Under the pieces are notes generated by a model, which saw nothing but the letters and a program-made list of their open reading frames with translations, did not search any database and had not been told where the DNA came from. Positions 35,639 through 45,271 of a DNA stretch of 64,000 bases are shown here, piece by piece (the first letter of the stretch is position 1; each line of letters starts with the position of its first letter). Location of the stretch: contig OMZI01000004.1 in the NCBI GenBank assembly GCA_900315485.1, positions 1-64,000 of the forward strand. Direction: 5' to 3'. A program made the translations under genes and the position numbers. This stretch comes from an uncultured Eubacteriales bacterium (lineage in GTDB: Bacteria; Bacillota; Clostridia; Peptostreptococcales; Anaerovoracaceae).

Positions 35639-38600
35639 ATGCTTGAACTGAAGAACATTTCCAAGGAATATAAGACGGGCGCCGAGGTGGTCCATGCTCT
35701 GAAGGGCATAGACCTCGCTTTCCGTGAGAGCGAGTTCGTCTCGATCCTGGGACCTTCAGGATGCGGCAAGACTACGATGCTGAACATCCTCGGAGGACTT
35801 GACCAGTATACGGACGGCGACCTTGTAATAGACGGCATCAGCACCAAGGAGTACAAGGACGCGGACTGGGATGCGTACAGAAACGACACGATAGGTTTCG
35901 TATTCCAGAGCTACAACCTGATTTCACATCAGACGGTGCTTGCCAATGTTGAGCTTGCGCTGACTCTTTCAGGTGTATTCGCAGGGGAGAGAAAACAGAG
36001 GGCGATACAGGCTCTTGAGCAGGTAGGCCTGGGAGACCAGATATACAAGAAGCCGGCACAGATGTCGGGCGGACAGGTGCAGAGAGTTGCGATAGCGCGT
36101 GCACTCATAAATGACCCGGACATAATCCTTGCTGATGAGCCGACCGGTGCGCTGGACTCCGAGACCAGCATCCAGGTAATGGCCATCCTAAAGGAGATAT
36201 CCAGAAACAAGCTGGTCATAATGGTAACGCACAACCCTGAACTTGCCGAGGAGTATTCCACCAGGATAGTAAGACTGTCTGACGGACAGGTCATCAGTGA
36301 CTCCGATCCGTTCGTGCCCGGAACAGAGCCTGTGATGCTCAGTGCGGGAGCCCTTCCTGCAGCAGGAGCAGCGGCAGGGCTGGCCGGAGCTGATGCAGCG
36401 GACGTTCCGAAACGGGCTGCAAGAAGAGCGAGCGGAAGACATAATAAGTCGATGTCAATGAAGACCGCGCTGCAGCTGTCGCTGAACAACCTCATGACCA
36501 AGAAGGCCAGGACTCTGCTCACGGCTTTTGCCGGCAGCATCGGGATAATCGGCATCGCGCTCATACTTTCGGTATCCAACGGATTCCAGAAGTACATAGA
36601 TAAACTCGAAGAGGATACACTCTCGTCCTATCCTCTGACGATACAGTCCGAGACCGCGGACATGACATCCATGATCACGGCTTTTGCCACAAACGTCCAG
36701 GACACTGAAGGTGAGGAATCCGGCGACCGGATTCATGAGCAGCAGATCATGACGGATCTGCTGGCAAGTGTCGGAAGCAATGACCTCGCGGCATTCAAGA
36801 AGAGGCTGGATGCTGACATGGGCAAAATCGGCAAGTGGTTCAATGCGTACGATTATTCATACGGGCTGTCCGTAAACATATACTCGACGGATATGAAGTA
36901 CGGACCGCTGAGAGTCAGCCCGGGCTCGATCATGCAGTCGTATATGAGCGGCTTCCAGCAGAACAACTTCTCGATGATGAACACAGACGTATTCTTCCAG
37001 ATGATGGACAACGAGAAGCTGCTGAAATCCCAGTATAAAGTGCTCGCAGGCAAGTGGCCTGAAAAGTACAACGAGCTGCTGCTCGTCCTCGACAGCGAAG
37101 ACCAGCTCAATGACTACATAGTCTACACGCTCGGCCTCCGCGACCCTCAGGAACTGAAGGACATGATCAACGATGTCATGAACGGCAAAGAGGTCGAGAA
37201 CACCAATGAAAAGCTCGAATGGACCTACGATGACTTCATCGGCAAGGAGTTTGCCCTTGTTCATGCCTGCGATACATTCAGACGCAACTCTTCCTATGCT
37301 GTATGGGAGGATATGACCGATGACGAGGCATACATGGAGAATCTGATCAAGGATTCAGAGAAGCTTCATATAACCGGTATAGTCTGTGCGAAGGAAGCCA
37401 GTGCTGCCAATGCCATGGAGTCCGGCGTAGGATACCTTCCGGCCCTGACGCATCACATGATCGACTATGCCAAGGAATCAGAGATCGTCAGGATACAGCG
37501 CGCCAACAAGAACACTGATGTTTTCTCGGGCAAAAGCTTCGAGTCGATCCGCAGCAATACCGATGAGGGGCTCGGCTTCGATGACATGATCAGCATCGAC
37601 GAGAACAAGCTGAAGCAGGCGTTCGGCGGCAACATGAACATGAAGGCGCTCGAAAAGGCAATCCGCAAGACCGGAGACGACGAGCTCAAAAAGCTGATGA
37701 ATCAGGACTCAGCGGAGAAGATAGAAGAAGATGTCAATTCCGCACTCCGTACAGGATGCAACGGAATGATAGACTATATAGTTGAGCAGTATAAGAAAGA
37801 TCCTGCGAACTTCAAGTTCAATGATGATCTTGTCACTGCAGCTCTCGGAGAGAACCTGAACAGCGGCAAGCATGCACAGGTAGTAAACGGCCTTCTCAAA
37901 GGATATGCCGAGCTTCTCAAAGCATCGGGACCGCAGATCATGGCGGGTATAGCTGCTGCATCTGACCCTGCGGCTGCGCAGGCGCTGCTGGCTCAGCAGA
38001 TAGCTCAGCAGACGGGCGGTATGATCACGGCAGACCAGGCCATGCAGCTTCTCAATACCGGAGTGAATAAGGAAGCCATAATGGCTCTTATCCCGGATAT
38101 GACTGAGGAGGCGGCAGAAGCCCTTGCCGCACAGATCAACAAGATGGTTGAAGAGCAGGCACAGGCTGATCCGGCGCAGATGCTTAAGGACGGACTGACG
38201 CAGACGGTGGACCCGTATGTTACTAACAATGAGGTGCAGAACGGCATCAAACAGTACGGCGAAGGCATCCAGGCCATGCAGATGGCCCAGGAGGTATACC
38301 CTGCTCTCGGCAAGGTAGCCGCTGCAGTCGGAAGCCAGTTCAATGTCGATCCGTCGCTTATTGCTTCGGCCTTCCAGATGAAGATGGATGAGGATGAGAT
38401 CACACGGCTCATCACGGCATATGTATCCGGAGGACAGGAGACGAGTTATGACTCCAACCTCAGGAAACTCGGATATGCGGATCTCGCCAACCCGATGGCG
38501 ATGTCCTTCTATCTCAAGGACTTTGAGTCCAAGGAGAGCTTCCTGAAGTATATAGATGACTACAATCAGGAGATGCAGGACAACGGCGATGAGGACATGG

Positions 38601-39067
38601 TCATCAGCTACACGGATATAACCGGCGTCATGATCAAGTCGGTCAAGACGATCACCAATGCCGTCAGCTATGTTCTTATAGCATTCGTGGCGATTTCACT
38701 GATCGTATCCTCGATCATGATCGGAGTCATCACCTACATCTCGGTACTTGAGCGTACCAAGGAGATCGGTATCCTGAGAGCTATCGGAGCATCCAAGAAG
38801 GACATCTCAAGGATATTCAACGCAGAGACTATAATAGTCGGTCTGTGCGCAGGTGTCATAGGAATAGCGGCGAGCCTGCTCCTCCTGATACCTATCAACC
38901 ACATACTGTTAAATCTCACCAAGATAGCTTCACTCAGGGCCATACTGCCGCCGGCAGGAGGAGTAATACTGATACTCATCAGCATATTCCTCACCTACAT
39001 CGCGGGACTCATCCCGTCAGGCATGGCCGCACGGAAGAATCCTGTAGAAGCACTCAGAACGGAATAG
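35639..39067 (+). CDS. MacB-like ABC transporter, fused ATPase and permease
   Basis: A 1142-residue fusion. Residues 1-230 are an ABC ATPase: Walker A GPSGCGKTT (38-46), signature MSGGQVQRVAIARAL, Walker B ILADEPTGALDSE and the H-loop THNPE. An Ala-rich linker leads to a first membrane helix at about 290-315, an extracytoplasmic region of roughly 690 residues rich in predicted helix, and a C-terminal FtsX-type bundle of three helices (about 1010-1135) ending MAARKNPVEALRTE. MacB-type systems act by mechanotransmission, exporting peptides, lipoproteins or toxins. The extracellular part is much longer than in MacB (whole protein about 650). It is monocistronic, with its own terminator. Confidence 0.88.
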   Translation: MLELKNISKEYKTGAEVVHALKGIDLAFRESEFVSILGPSGCGKTTMLNILGGLDQYTDGDLVIDGISTKEYKDADWDAYRNDTIGFVFQSYNLISHQTVLANVELALTLSGVFAGERKQRAIQALEQVGLGDQIYKKPAQMSGGQVQRVAIARALINDPDIILADEPTGALDSETSIQVMAILKEISRNKLVIMVTHNPELAEEYSTRIVRLSDGQVISDSDPFVPGTEPVMLSAGALPAAGAAAGLAGADAADVPKRAARRASGRHNKSMSMKTALQLSLNNLMTKKARTLLTAFAGSIGIIGIALILSVSNGFQKYIDKLEEDTLSSYPLTIQSETADMTSMITAFATNVQDTEGEESGDRIHEQQIMTDLLASVGSNDLAAFKKRLDADMGKIGKWFNAYDYSYGLSVNIYSTDMKYGPLRVSPGSIMQSYMSGFQQNNFSMMNTDVFFQMMDNEKLLKSQYKVLAGKWPEKYNELLLVLDSEDQLNDYIVYTLGLRDPQELKDMINDVMNGKEVENTNEKLEWTYDDFIGKEFALVHACDTFRRNSSYAVWEDMTDDEAYMENLIKDSEKLHITGIVCAKEASAANAMESGVGYLPALTHHMIDYAKESEIVRIQRANKNTDVFSGKSFESIRSNTDEGLGFDDMISIDENKLKQAFGGNMNMKALEKAIRKTGDDELKKLMNQDSAEKIEEDVNSALRTGCNGMIDYIVEQYKKDPANFKFNDDLVTAALGENLNSGKHAQVVNGLLKGYAELLKASGPQIMAGIAAASDPAAAQALLAQQIAQQTGGMITADQAMQLLNTGVNKEAIMALIPDMTEEAAEALAAQINKMVEEQAQADPAQMLKDGLTQTVDPYVTNNEVQNGIKQYGEGIQAMQMAQEVYPALGKVAAAVGSQFNVDPSLIASAFQMKMDEDEITRLITAYVSGGQETSYDSNLRKLGYADLANPMAMSFYLKDFESKESFLKYIDDYNQEMQDNGDEDMVISYTDITGVMIKSVKTITNAVSYVLIAFVAISLIVSSIMIGVITYISVLERTKEIGILRAIGASKKDISRIFNAETIIVGLCAGVIGIAASLLLLIPINHILLNLTKIASLRAILPPAGGVILILISIFLTYIAGLIPSGMAARKNPVEALRTE

Positions 39068-39073
39068 AGAAAT

Positions 39074-39108
39074 GCAAAACGGGCGGGCCGTATGGCCCGC
39101 TTTTGCGT
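39074..39108 (+). terminator. Terminator after the ABC transporter gene
   Basis: GCGGGCC 39083-39089 and GGCCCGC 39094-39100 with a GTAT loop, flanked by GCAAAA and TTTTGC. Confidence 0.9.
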
Positions 39109-39257
39109 TGTGCGGAAGCTGAGGTATGCCGCATACTCAGCGATAGAAAACTATTAGTGGCAAGTTGGAATGAATAGTGTTAAAATTAGCGGGATTGCAA
39201 TACTGATGGCAGGCGCCGTAAAGCGCCGCATTTAGACTTTTGTCAAAGGAAATGGAA

Positions 39258-41054
39258 ATGGAAAAGTACAACTGGACACTCAATGAGAACGATAAGATCG
39301 TCTTTCCTGTACCGGAAACAGTAAAGACACCGTGGGAAGCCTACAGAGGGGATCTTCCATTCACACTTGAGTACTTCAACGGCACTATGTATGAGAAGGT
39401 GGAGGAGATCGCAAAGAAGCAGCCTCTCGCCATAGCTCTGGATTTCATGGGCAAGCACATCACATACAAGTATATGATCGATCAGATCAACCTTTGCGCG
39501 AGATCACTCAGAGTTCTCGGAATAAGAGAGAACGACAGAGTAACGATCGCAATGCCTAACTGCCCGCAGGCTATATACATGCTTTACGCAACCAACCTCG
39601 TCGGAGCAGTTGCAAACATGATCCATCCTCTCTCGGCAGAGAAGGAGATCGAGAACTATCTCAACATGTCCGGAAGTGTTATGGTCATTACACTCGACCA
39701 GTTCTATCACAAGATCGAAGCGATAAGATCCAACACCAAGATCCAGAACGTTATCATCGCCCGCATCAAGGACGAGCTGACCAGACCTATCAAGGTCGGA
39801 TACATGATGACCGAAGGACGCAAGATACAGAGGATACCGAGAGAGGCACCTGTATTCCAGTGGCCTGACTTCATGAAGCTCGGCAGACACTGCGGATATG
39901 AGTATAAGGTAAAGCGCAAGGTCGATGACCCGGCTGCTATCCTGTATTCAGGCGGAACCACCGGAACCACCAAGGGCATCGTGCTGACCAACCTCAATTT
40001 CAATGCGCTCGCAGAACAGGTCATCGCCACCAATCCTATGTTCCGCAGGGGAGATAAGATGCTCGCAGCGATGCCGCTGTTCCACGGATTCGGACTCGGC
40101 GTCTGCATACACACCATGCTTGCAATGGGCGGCAGATGCATACTCGTACCGAGATTCACACCGAAGAGCTACGCCAAGCTGATCACCAAGTACAGATGCA
40201 ACTTCATCGCAGGCGTACCGACTCTTTACGAAGCACTTCTGAGACTTCCGTCAATGGACGGCAAGGACCTCTCGTGCCTCAAGGGTGTTTTCTCAGGCGG
40301 AGATTCGCTCTCGATCGAACTCAAGAAGAAGCTCGACAAGTTCCTCTATGACCACAATGCGACTATCCAGGTCAGAGAGGGATACGGCACTACTGAGTGT
40401 GTAACGGCATCCTGCCTGACACCTCCGCAGATGCACAAGGAGGGAAGCATCGGGATCCCGTTCCCTGATACATACTACAAGATCGTTAAGCCGGATACAG
40501 CTGAGGAGCTCCCGTACAATGAAGAGGGCGAGATCCTGCTGGCAGGACCGACTGTCATGAAGGAGTACCTCGACATGCCGGATGAGACGGCTGAGACTAT
40601 AAGAGAGCATGCTGACGGACTCAAGTGGGTATACACCGGAGACCTCGGAACGATGGACGAGGAAGGCTTCATCCACTTCCGCGGAAGAGCCAAGAGAATG
40701 ATCATCTCATCCGGATACAACATCTATCCTGCACAGCTTGAGAACATCTTCGATGCTCATGAGAAGGTGCAGATGAGCTGCGTCATCGGAGTACCTGACA
40801 GTTACAAGATGCAGAAGGTCAAGGTTTTCGTTATGCCTGTAGGGGGAGTTGTACCTGCAACAGATAAGGCTAAGGAAGAGCTTAAGGAAGAACTCATGGC
40901 ATATGCAAGGAAGCACATCGCCAAGTACGCAATGCCATATGATATAGAGTTCAGAGCAGAGCTGCCTAAGACACTCGTCGGCAAGGTGGCATACCGTGTA
41001 CTTGAAGAAGAAGAGGCAGCAAAACGCAAAGCTGCTGAGTCAACGGAGGAATAA
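39258..41054 (+). CDS. AMP-dependent acyl-CoA ligase
   Basis: A 598-residue member of the ANL superfamily. AMP-binding motif YSGGTTGTTKGIVLT, ATP/adenylate motif GYGTTECVTASCL, hinge YTGDLGTMDEEGF and GRAKRMIISSGYNIYP are all intact, and the catalytic lysine is in the C-terminal KTLVGKVAYR. It activates a carboxylic acid to its CoA thioester through an acyl-AMP; the substrate is unknown. The ATG at 39258 has AAAGGA seven bases upstream. Its stop overlaps the start of the MtnA-like gene. The nearby reductases and dehydrogenases suggest it primes a substrate for that pathway (inference). Confidence 0.88.
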   Translation: MEKYNWTLNENDKIVFPVPETVKTPWEAYRGDLPFTLEYFNGTMYEKVEEIAKKQPLAIALDFMGKHITYKYMIDQINLCARSLRVLGIRENDRVTIAMPNCPQAIYMLYATNLVGAVANMIHPLSAEKEIENYLNMSGSVMVITLDQFYHKIEAIRSNTKIQNVIIARIKDELTRPIKVGYMMTEGRKIQRIPREAPVFQWPDFMKLGRHCGYEYKVKRKVDDPAAILYSGGTTGTTKGIVLTNLNFNALAEQVIATNPMFRRGDKMLAAMPLFHGFGLGVCIHTMLAMGGRCILVPRFTPKSYAKLITKYRCNFIAGVPTLYEALLRLPSMDGKDLSCLKGVFSGGDSLSIELKKKLDKFLYDHNATIQVREGYGTTECVTASCLTPPQMHKEGSIGIPFPDTYYKIVKPDTAEELPYNEEGEILLAGPTVMKEYLDMPDETAETIREHADGLKWVYTGDLGTMDEEGFIHFRGRAKRMIISSGYNIYPAQLENIFDAHEKVQMSCVIGVPDSYKMQKVKVFVMPVGGVVPATDKAKEELKEELMAYARKHIAKYAMPYDIEFRAELPKTLVGKVAYRVLEEEEAAKRKAAESTEE

Positions 41055-42109
41055 TGGAGAGACAGGACAGAGATCTCGCATGGATGCTGCAGTATGAGAA
41101 TATTGCATGGTACGAAGGTGACGTAGTAAGGATCCTCGACCGCCGCATATATCCGATCGAGATAAAGAAAGTAGTCTGCAGGACACATCAGGAAGTGGCC
41201 GGTGCCATCAGAGAGATGGTGACACAGAGCGCAGGTCCGTATGTTGCTGCAGCTATGGGTATGGCCCTCGCTGCACATGAGTGCAGAGGCAGGACTGAAG
41301 AGGATCAGATAGAGTTCCTCACAAATGCGGCTGACGTGATTTCACATGCTAGACCGACGACATCCAAGAGGATGGAGAACGTTACAGATGCATGCCTGGT
41401 GGCTGCAAAAGAAGCACTCGCTGCAGGCAAAGCGGATGTATCTGAAGTGATCAGAGATCTTGCCATAGAGCAGAACAACACAAGATATTACCGTATCGGA
41501 AAGACCGGAAAGTATCTTGCCGACCTTTTCCCTCAGAACGGCGCAGTAATGACACAGTGTTTTGCCGAGACAATACTCGGAATGATGCTGAGAGAAGCGA
41601 GAAAGCAGGGCAAGGATGTCAGATTCTTCTGCCCGGAGACAAGACCTTACTTCCAGGGCTCGAGACTGACTGCTTCGGTGATCCACGACATGGGATTCGA
41701 CGTCACGGTCATAACAGACAACATGCCTGCATTCGTAATGAAGAAGGAGGGCATCGACCTGTTCACATCAGCTGCTGATGTCATCTGCGGTGACGGCCAC
41801 GTTACCAACAAGGTAGGTACCTATCAGATAGCGATCGCTGCAAAGTATCACGATATCCCGTACTATGTCACCGGTTCACCTGATCTGGGACATCCGACGA
41901 TCGACACGGTACGCATCGAGATGAGGGACCCTTCGTTCGTGCTCCAGGCCATGGGCACACCTACAGCCAACCAGGAGGTAAAGGGTTACTATCCTGCATT
42001 CGACATTACACCGCCTGAACTGGTAACTGGTGTTGTAACAGACCAGGGCATCTTCTCGCCATTCAAGCTCGATGAGTATGATGCAGACGCAGGAGCATTC
42101 CTGGTATAG
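41054..42109 (+). CDS. MtnA/eIF-2B alpha-type sugar-phosphate isomerase homologue
   Basis: A 351-residue protein of the eIF2B/MtnA superfamily. Conserved parts: WYEGDVVRILDRRIYP at the N terminus, VMTQCFAET (equivalent of the catalytic Cys segment THCNAG), CPETRPYFQGSRLTA and the ADVICGDGHVTNKVGTY loop with the catalytic Asp. Departures: the substrate loop usually VRGAPAIG reads TQSAGPYVAA, and the RPTAVNL motif reads RPTTSKR. Both changes are near the phosphosugar site, so 5-methylthioribose-1-phosphate may not be the substrate. The start overlaps the ligase stop (TAATG), implying coupled expression. No other methionine-salvage gene is nearby. Confidence 0.72.
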   Translation: MERQDRDLAWMLQYENIAWYEGDVVRILDRRIYPIEIKKVVCRTHQEVAGAIREMVTQSAGPYVAAAMGMALAAHECRGRTEEDQIEFLTNAADVISHARPTTSKRMENVTDACLVAAKEALAAGKADVSEVIRDLAIEQNNTRYYRIGKTGKYLADLFPQNGAVMTQCFAETILGMMLREARKQGKDVRFFCPETRPYFQGSRLTASVIHDMGFDVTVITDNMPAFVMKKEGIDLFTSAADVICGDGHVTNKVGTYQIAIAAKYHDIPYYVTGSPDLGHPTIDTVRIEMRDPSFVLQAMGTPTANQEVKGYYPAFDITPPELVTGVVTDQGIFSPFKLDEYDADAGAFLV

Positions 42110-42149
42110 GATCCCCGGAGATATCGCACAAATACCGCAATGTGAAGCA

Positions 42150-42186
42150 AAAAAATCACCGTGCATAAAGCGCGGTGAATTTTTTG
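42150..42186 (+). terminator. Terminator of the ligase/MtnA-like operon
   Basis: TCACCG 42156-42161 and CGGTGA 42173-42178 flanked by A- and T-runs, followed by ATTTTTTG. Confidence 0.8.
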
Positions 42187-42338
42187 TTTATCACGGATTT
42201 CCGGGTGATAGAACTTGAAAATGAGCCTTTGGGTTAAAGGAACTATATGTGAAGGTGAGAGTTGATCGGGTTGGATTAACCATTTATGTAAAAACGGCAT
42301 GATTAGTTAAAACCTGCGGCTGTTTTGCATATTGGTAA

Positions 42339-42372
42339 GAAAACAGCTCTCGTGAGTGAGAGCTGTTTTCCG
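42339..42372. terminator. Terminator downstream of the minus-strand reductase operon
   Basis: Perfect 13-base arms GAAAACAGCTCTC 42339-42351 and GAGAGCTGTTTTC 42358-42370 with a six-base loop. It lies 75 bases past the stop of the first OYE-decarboxylase gene and is usable on both strands. Confidence 0.8.
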
Positions 42373-42444
42373 TATCAGATAGGATAAACCCACGCATTGA
42401 CTGCGCAGCATTTATCGGCTAATGTTATTGGAGCAATACAGGGT

Positions 42445-45258
42445 TTACTTGCGTCCTGTTACTCCGAATGCGCTCAGGTCGTACCATGCAGGTATGATTT
42501 TAGGCATTACTTCATCAGGATCGGCCTCTTCGCAGAAGATGCTGCTGCCGAGGTAGAGGTTGTTGTTGGAGTATCCTGCTCCGATGATGGTCTCTACAGG
42601 GAGATCAGCCCATGGATCATCCACGCTGGACTTCAGCTTGAAGTCCTCTACGAATGCAGGGATCCAGCCTGTGTACTCGTATTGGCAGAGAACCTTGGTC
42701 AGTGATGTGCTGAACTTGGATCCGCCGTTCTCATCAGGCATCTGATCGAAGTGGAAGTAGTATCCGAATCCCTTGGTTTCCTTGCCAGCCGACGGCGCCT
42801 GGAAGATAAGGTGAGTCATCGGGTGGTTGTATTCGCCGAGGCGCAGCTTCATGTCGATGAGCTGTGTGCCTCTTCTTGATACGCTCACATCCACTTTGCC
42901 CGTCTCATCATTCTTTCTGATGACGAACTCAGCATCTACCTTCTTAGGGATCGACAGTACATCGCGTCCGAGGGCGGTAGCCATCTCTGCGCCCTGTCCT
43001 CCGAGCACGAGGCTGATGCAGTAGAGCCCGAGCTGGCCCTTGTATGTAGCATAAACGCCGAGGATCGATTCGTAGTAATTGTCTGCGAAAGTAGGCTCGT
43101 TGATGTGGTTGGCTGATACATATACGAGCGGCAGTGCGTATGGCTCGAGAGGTGCCGGCAGGATCTCCCTGATCTTGGCAGGGTCTGTAGCATACAGCAT
43201 GTATACGCCTTCCTGTTTCTTCATTGCGCAGTCCTTAGCGAATGCCGCCATCTTCTCAGGCGATGTTACGAAGCTTGGCTTTGCCTCAGCGAAGAGGGAA
43301 GCTCCGACATCATAACCGCTTCTTGTAGCAGGGCCCATCGTTCCGTCCTTGATAGCCGATCCAACCAGCTTGACACAGATGCCCTTCTCTTCGAGAGCAG
43401 CCTTGAGGCTCTGATCAGGCTTGTAACCGAGCGACATTACTACAGCATCGCATTCGATCTTCTTCTGCTCGCCTGTCTCTACGTTTTCTATGCATACTCC
43501 GTCTGCCTCGACTGCCTTGAGAGCATTCTTGAGCTCGAGAGTAACATCCATCTGCTTGATCCTGCCCATTACATCGATGACGTTGGCGATGTATGCAGTA
43601 GGAGCAGGTCTGTCTACCATGTCAACGATCGTGACCTTGATGCCTTTCTCGCCAAGGAACTCAGCAGCTTCAAGTCCTGTGAGTCCGGCGCCGATCATTG
43701 CTACGTGCTTGCCGGTGAAGTCGACCTCACCCTTGAGAGCCTGCTCAACTGTGAACACGTTGGCACCGTCCGCACCAGGAATGCTCTTAGGTACGATGCT
43801 CCTGGAGCCTGTAGCGAGTACTACTGCGTCAGGTCCCATGGCTGCGATGTCATCAGCTGTGACTTCCTTGCCAAGCTGAACGTCTACGCCGAGTCTGCAG
43901 AGCTGATTGCCCATGTAGTCTATGAAGTTCTGCATTCTCTCCTTGAGAGGAGGCAGTTTAGCGAGATTGACCGTTCCGCCGAGCTCTTCCTGTCTGTCAA
44001 CGAGAGTAACCTTGACACCTCTTTCTGCGAGAGTCTTTGCTGCGTACATTCCGCCAGGGCCGCCGCCGACAACTACGGCTTTCTTCTCGCCGACGACCGG
44101 CTCGAGGTTGCCGCACTTCAGTTCTCTTCCCATTACAGGGTTGACTGCGCACTGGAAAGGCTGCAGCTGAGCGTTGATGGTCAGCAGTGTCTCGAAGCAG
44201 CGCAGGCAGTTGATGCACTTGTTGAGTTCGTCGATACGGCCTTCCTGTACCTTGACGCCCCATTCAGGCTCTGCCAGCCATGTTCTTCCGAATTCGGCGA
44301 AATCATATACGCCTTCCTCCATGAACTGAGCAGCGATCTCAGGACTCCTGATTGCCGAAACAGCCATTACAGGGATGTTTACAGCGTCCTTGACTGCCTG
44401 GATCATAGGTCTTCTCCAGCCTTCAGGGAAGGATGTCGGCTCGATAGCCCAGTTGAGAGTCTCATATATACCGCAGCTGACATCGATGAAGTCAATGCCG
44501 ACTTCTTCGAAGTACTTGACGATTTTGACGCCTTCTTCGAGATCTATGAAAGGCTCTGTTACTCCGTTGTGCGCGAGCATCTCGTCTACGGAGAGTCTCA
44601 TGCCCACTACATAATCAGGACCGCACTTCTCGCGGATCTTGTCAATGATGTCTTTGACAAAACGCATTCTGTTCTCGAAGCTGCCGCCGTATTCATCATC
44701 ACGGAAGTTGGTGTATGGCGAAAGGAACTGCTCGAGAAGATAACCATGCGCGCAGTGAAGTTCAATACCGTCAATGCCTGCTTTCTGGCATCTTACAGCA
44801 CCGTCACTGAACTGCTCGATGAGCTCAAGAACTTCATCATGAGTCAGTGCTCTGGTCGGCTGGTTGGAATACAGACAGACTCTGTCAGACGCCGAGACAC
44901 ATGGCTGACCGCCGATCAGCTTAGATACACCCTCTCTGCCAGGGTGGTGGAGCTGGATGAATATCTTGGAACCGTGTTTATGAATGGCAGCAGCCAGTCT
45001 TGAGAGACCTGCAATATGGCGGTCCTTGGTTACAGACAGCTGTCTGAAGGAACCTGCGCCGGTAGCGTCATTGACACGGCAGATCTCAGGAATAATAAGT
45101 CCGCATCCGCCCTTGGCTCTTGCTTCATAGTATGCGATCATTGCATCGCCGCATGAGCCGTCAAGCTCGGCAAGGTTGCTGCCCATAGGGGACATGACGA
45201 GCCTGTTCTTCAGCTCGACATTACCGATCTTACCTTTCTGGAATAAAATATCGTACAT
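42445..45258 (-). CDS. OYE/FAD reductase fused to acetoacetate decarboxylase-like domain (1)
   Basis: A 937-residue three-part protein. Residues 1 to about 370: Old Yellow Enzyme barrel (NRLVMSPMGSN, HCAHGYLLEQFLSPYTN, YGGSFENRMRF) with an Fe-S cluster motif CINCLRC and a later Cys in FQCAVNP. About 385-650: FAD/NAD domain (VVVGGGPGGMYAA, MIGAGLTGLEAAEFLG). About 680-937: acetoacetate-decarboxylase-like domain with IPKKVDAEF, where K772 matches the Schiff-base lysine of the PKK motif, and NYYES as the acidic partner. It is similar along its whole length to the gene at 49495. It would reduce an enone or enoyl-CoA and perhaps decarboxylate a beta-keto acid (inference). AAGGAGG precedes the ATG. 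Confidence 0.85.
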   Translation of the reverse strand: MYDILFQKGKIGNVELKNRLVMSPMGSNLAELDGSCGDAMIAYYEARAKGGCGLIIPEICRVNDATGAGSFRQLSVTKDRHIAGLSRLAAAIHKHGSKIFIQLHHPGREGVSKLIGGQPCVSASDRVCLYSNQPTRALTHDEVLELIEQFSDGAVRCQKAGIDGIELHCAHGYLLEQFLSPYTNFRDDEYGGSFENRMRFVKDIIDKIREKCGPDYVVGMRLSVDEMLAHNGVTEPFIDLEEGVKIVKYFEEVGIDFIDVSCGIYETLNWAIEPTSFPEGWRRPMIQAVKDAVNIPVMAVSAIRSPEIAAQFMEEGVYDFAEFGRTWLAEPEWGVKVQEGRIDELNKCINCLRCFETLLTINAQLQPFQCAVNPVMGRELKCGNLEPVVGEKKAVVVGGGPGGMYAAKTLAERGVKVTLVDRQEELGGTVNLAKLPPLKERMQNFIDYMGNQLCRLGVDVQLGKEVTADDIAAMGPDAVVLATGSRSIVPKSIPGADGANVFTVEQALKGEVDFTGKHVAMIGAGLTGLEAAEFLGEKGIKVTIVDMVDRPAPTAYIANVIDVMGRIKQMDVTLELKNALKAVEADGVCIENVETGEQKKIECDAVVMSLGYKPDQSLKAALEEKGICVKLVGSAIKDGTMGPATRSGYDVGASLFAEAKPSFVTSPEKMAAFAKDCAMKKQEGVYMLYATDPAKIREILPAPLEPYALPLVYVSANHINEPTFADNYYESILGVYATYKGQLGLYCISLVLGGQGAEMATALGRDVLSIPKKVDAEFVIRKNDETGKVDVSVSRRGTQLIDMKLRLGEYNHPMTHLIFQAPSAGKETKGFGYYFHFDQMPDENGGSKFSTSLTKVLCQYEYTGWIPAFVEDFKLKSSVDDPWADLPVETIIGAGYSNNNLYLGSSIFCEEADPDEVMPKIIPAWYDLSAFGVTGRK

Positions 45259-45271
45259 TAGTGCCTCCTTA

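Larger units (their letters stand above)
42110..42444. other. Intergenic region with two terminators
   Basis: A 335-base gap between convergent operons. It contains the terminators listed at 42150 and 42339. The 150 bases between them hold no ORF, promoter or repeat that I can recognise. Confidence 0.6.

Noticed and set aside
39150..39170. Sigma-54-type promoter (TGGCA) before the CoA ligase
   Set aside because: The -12 TTGC element is not at the required spacing.
43705..45003. A 432-codon plus-strand ORF opposite the first reductase fusion
   Set aside because: The opposite strand carries clear OYE and FAD motifs; this frame shows none.
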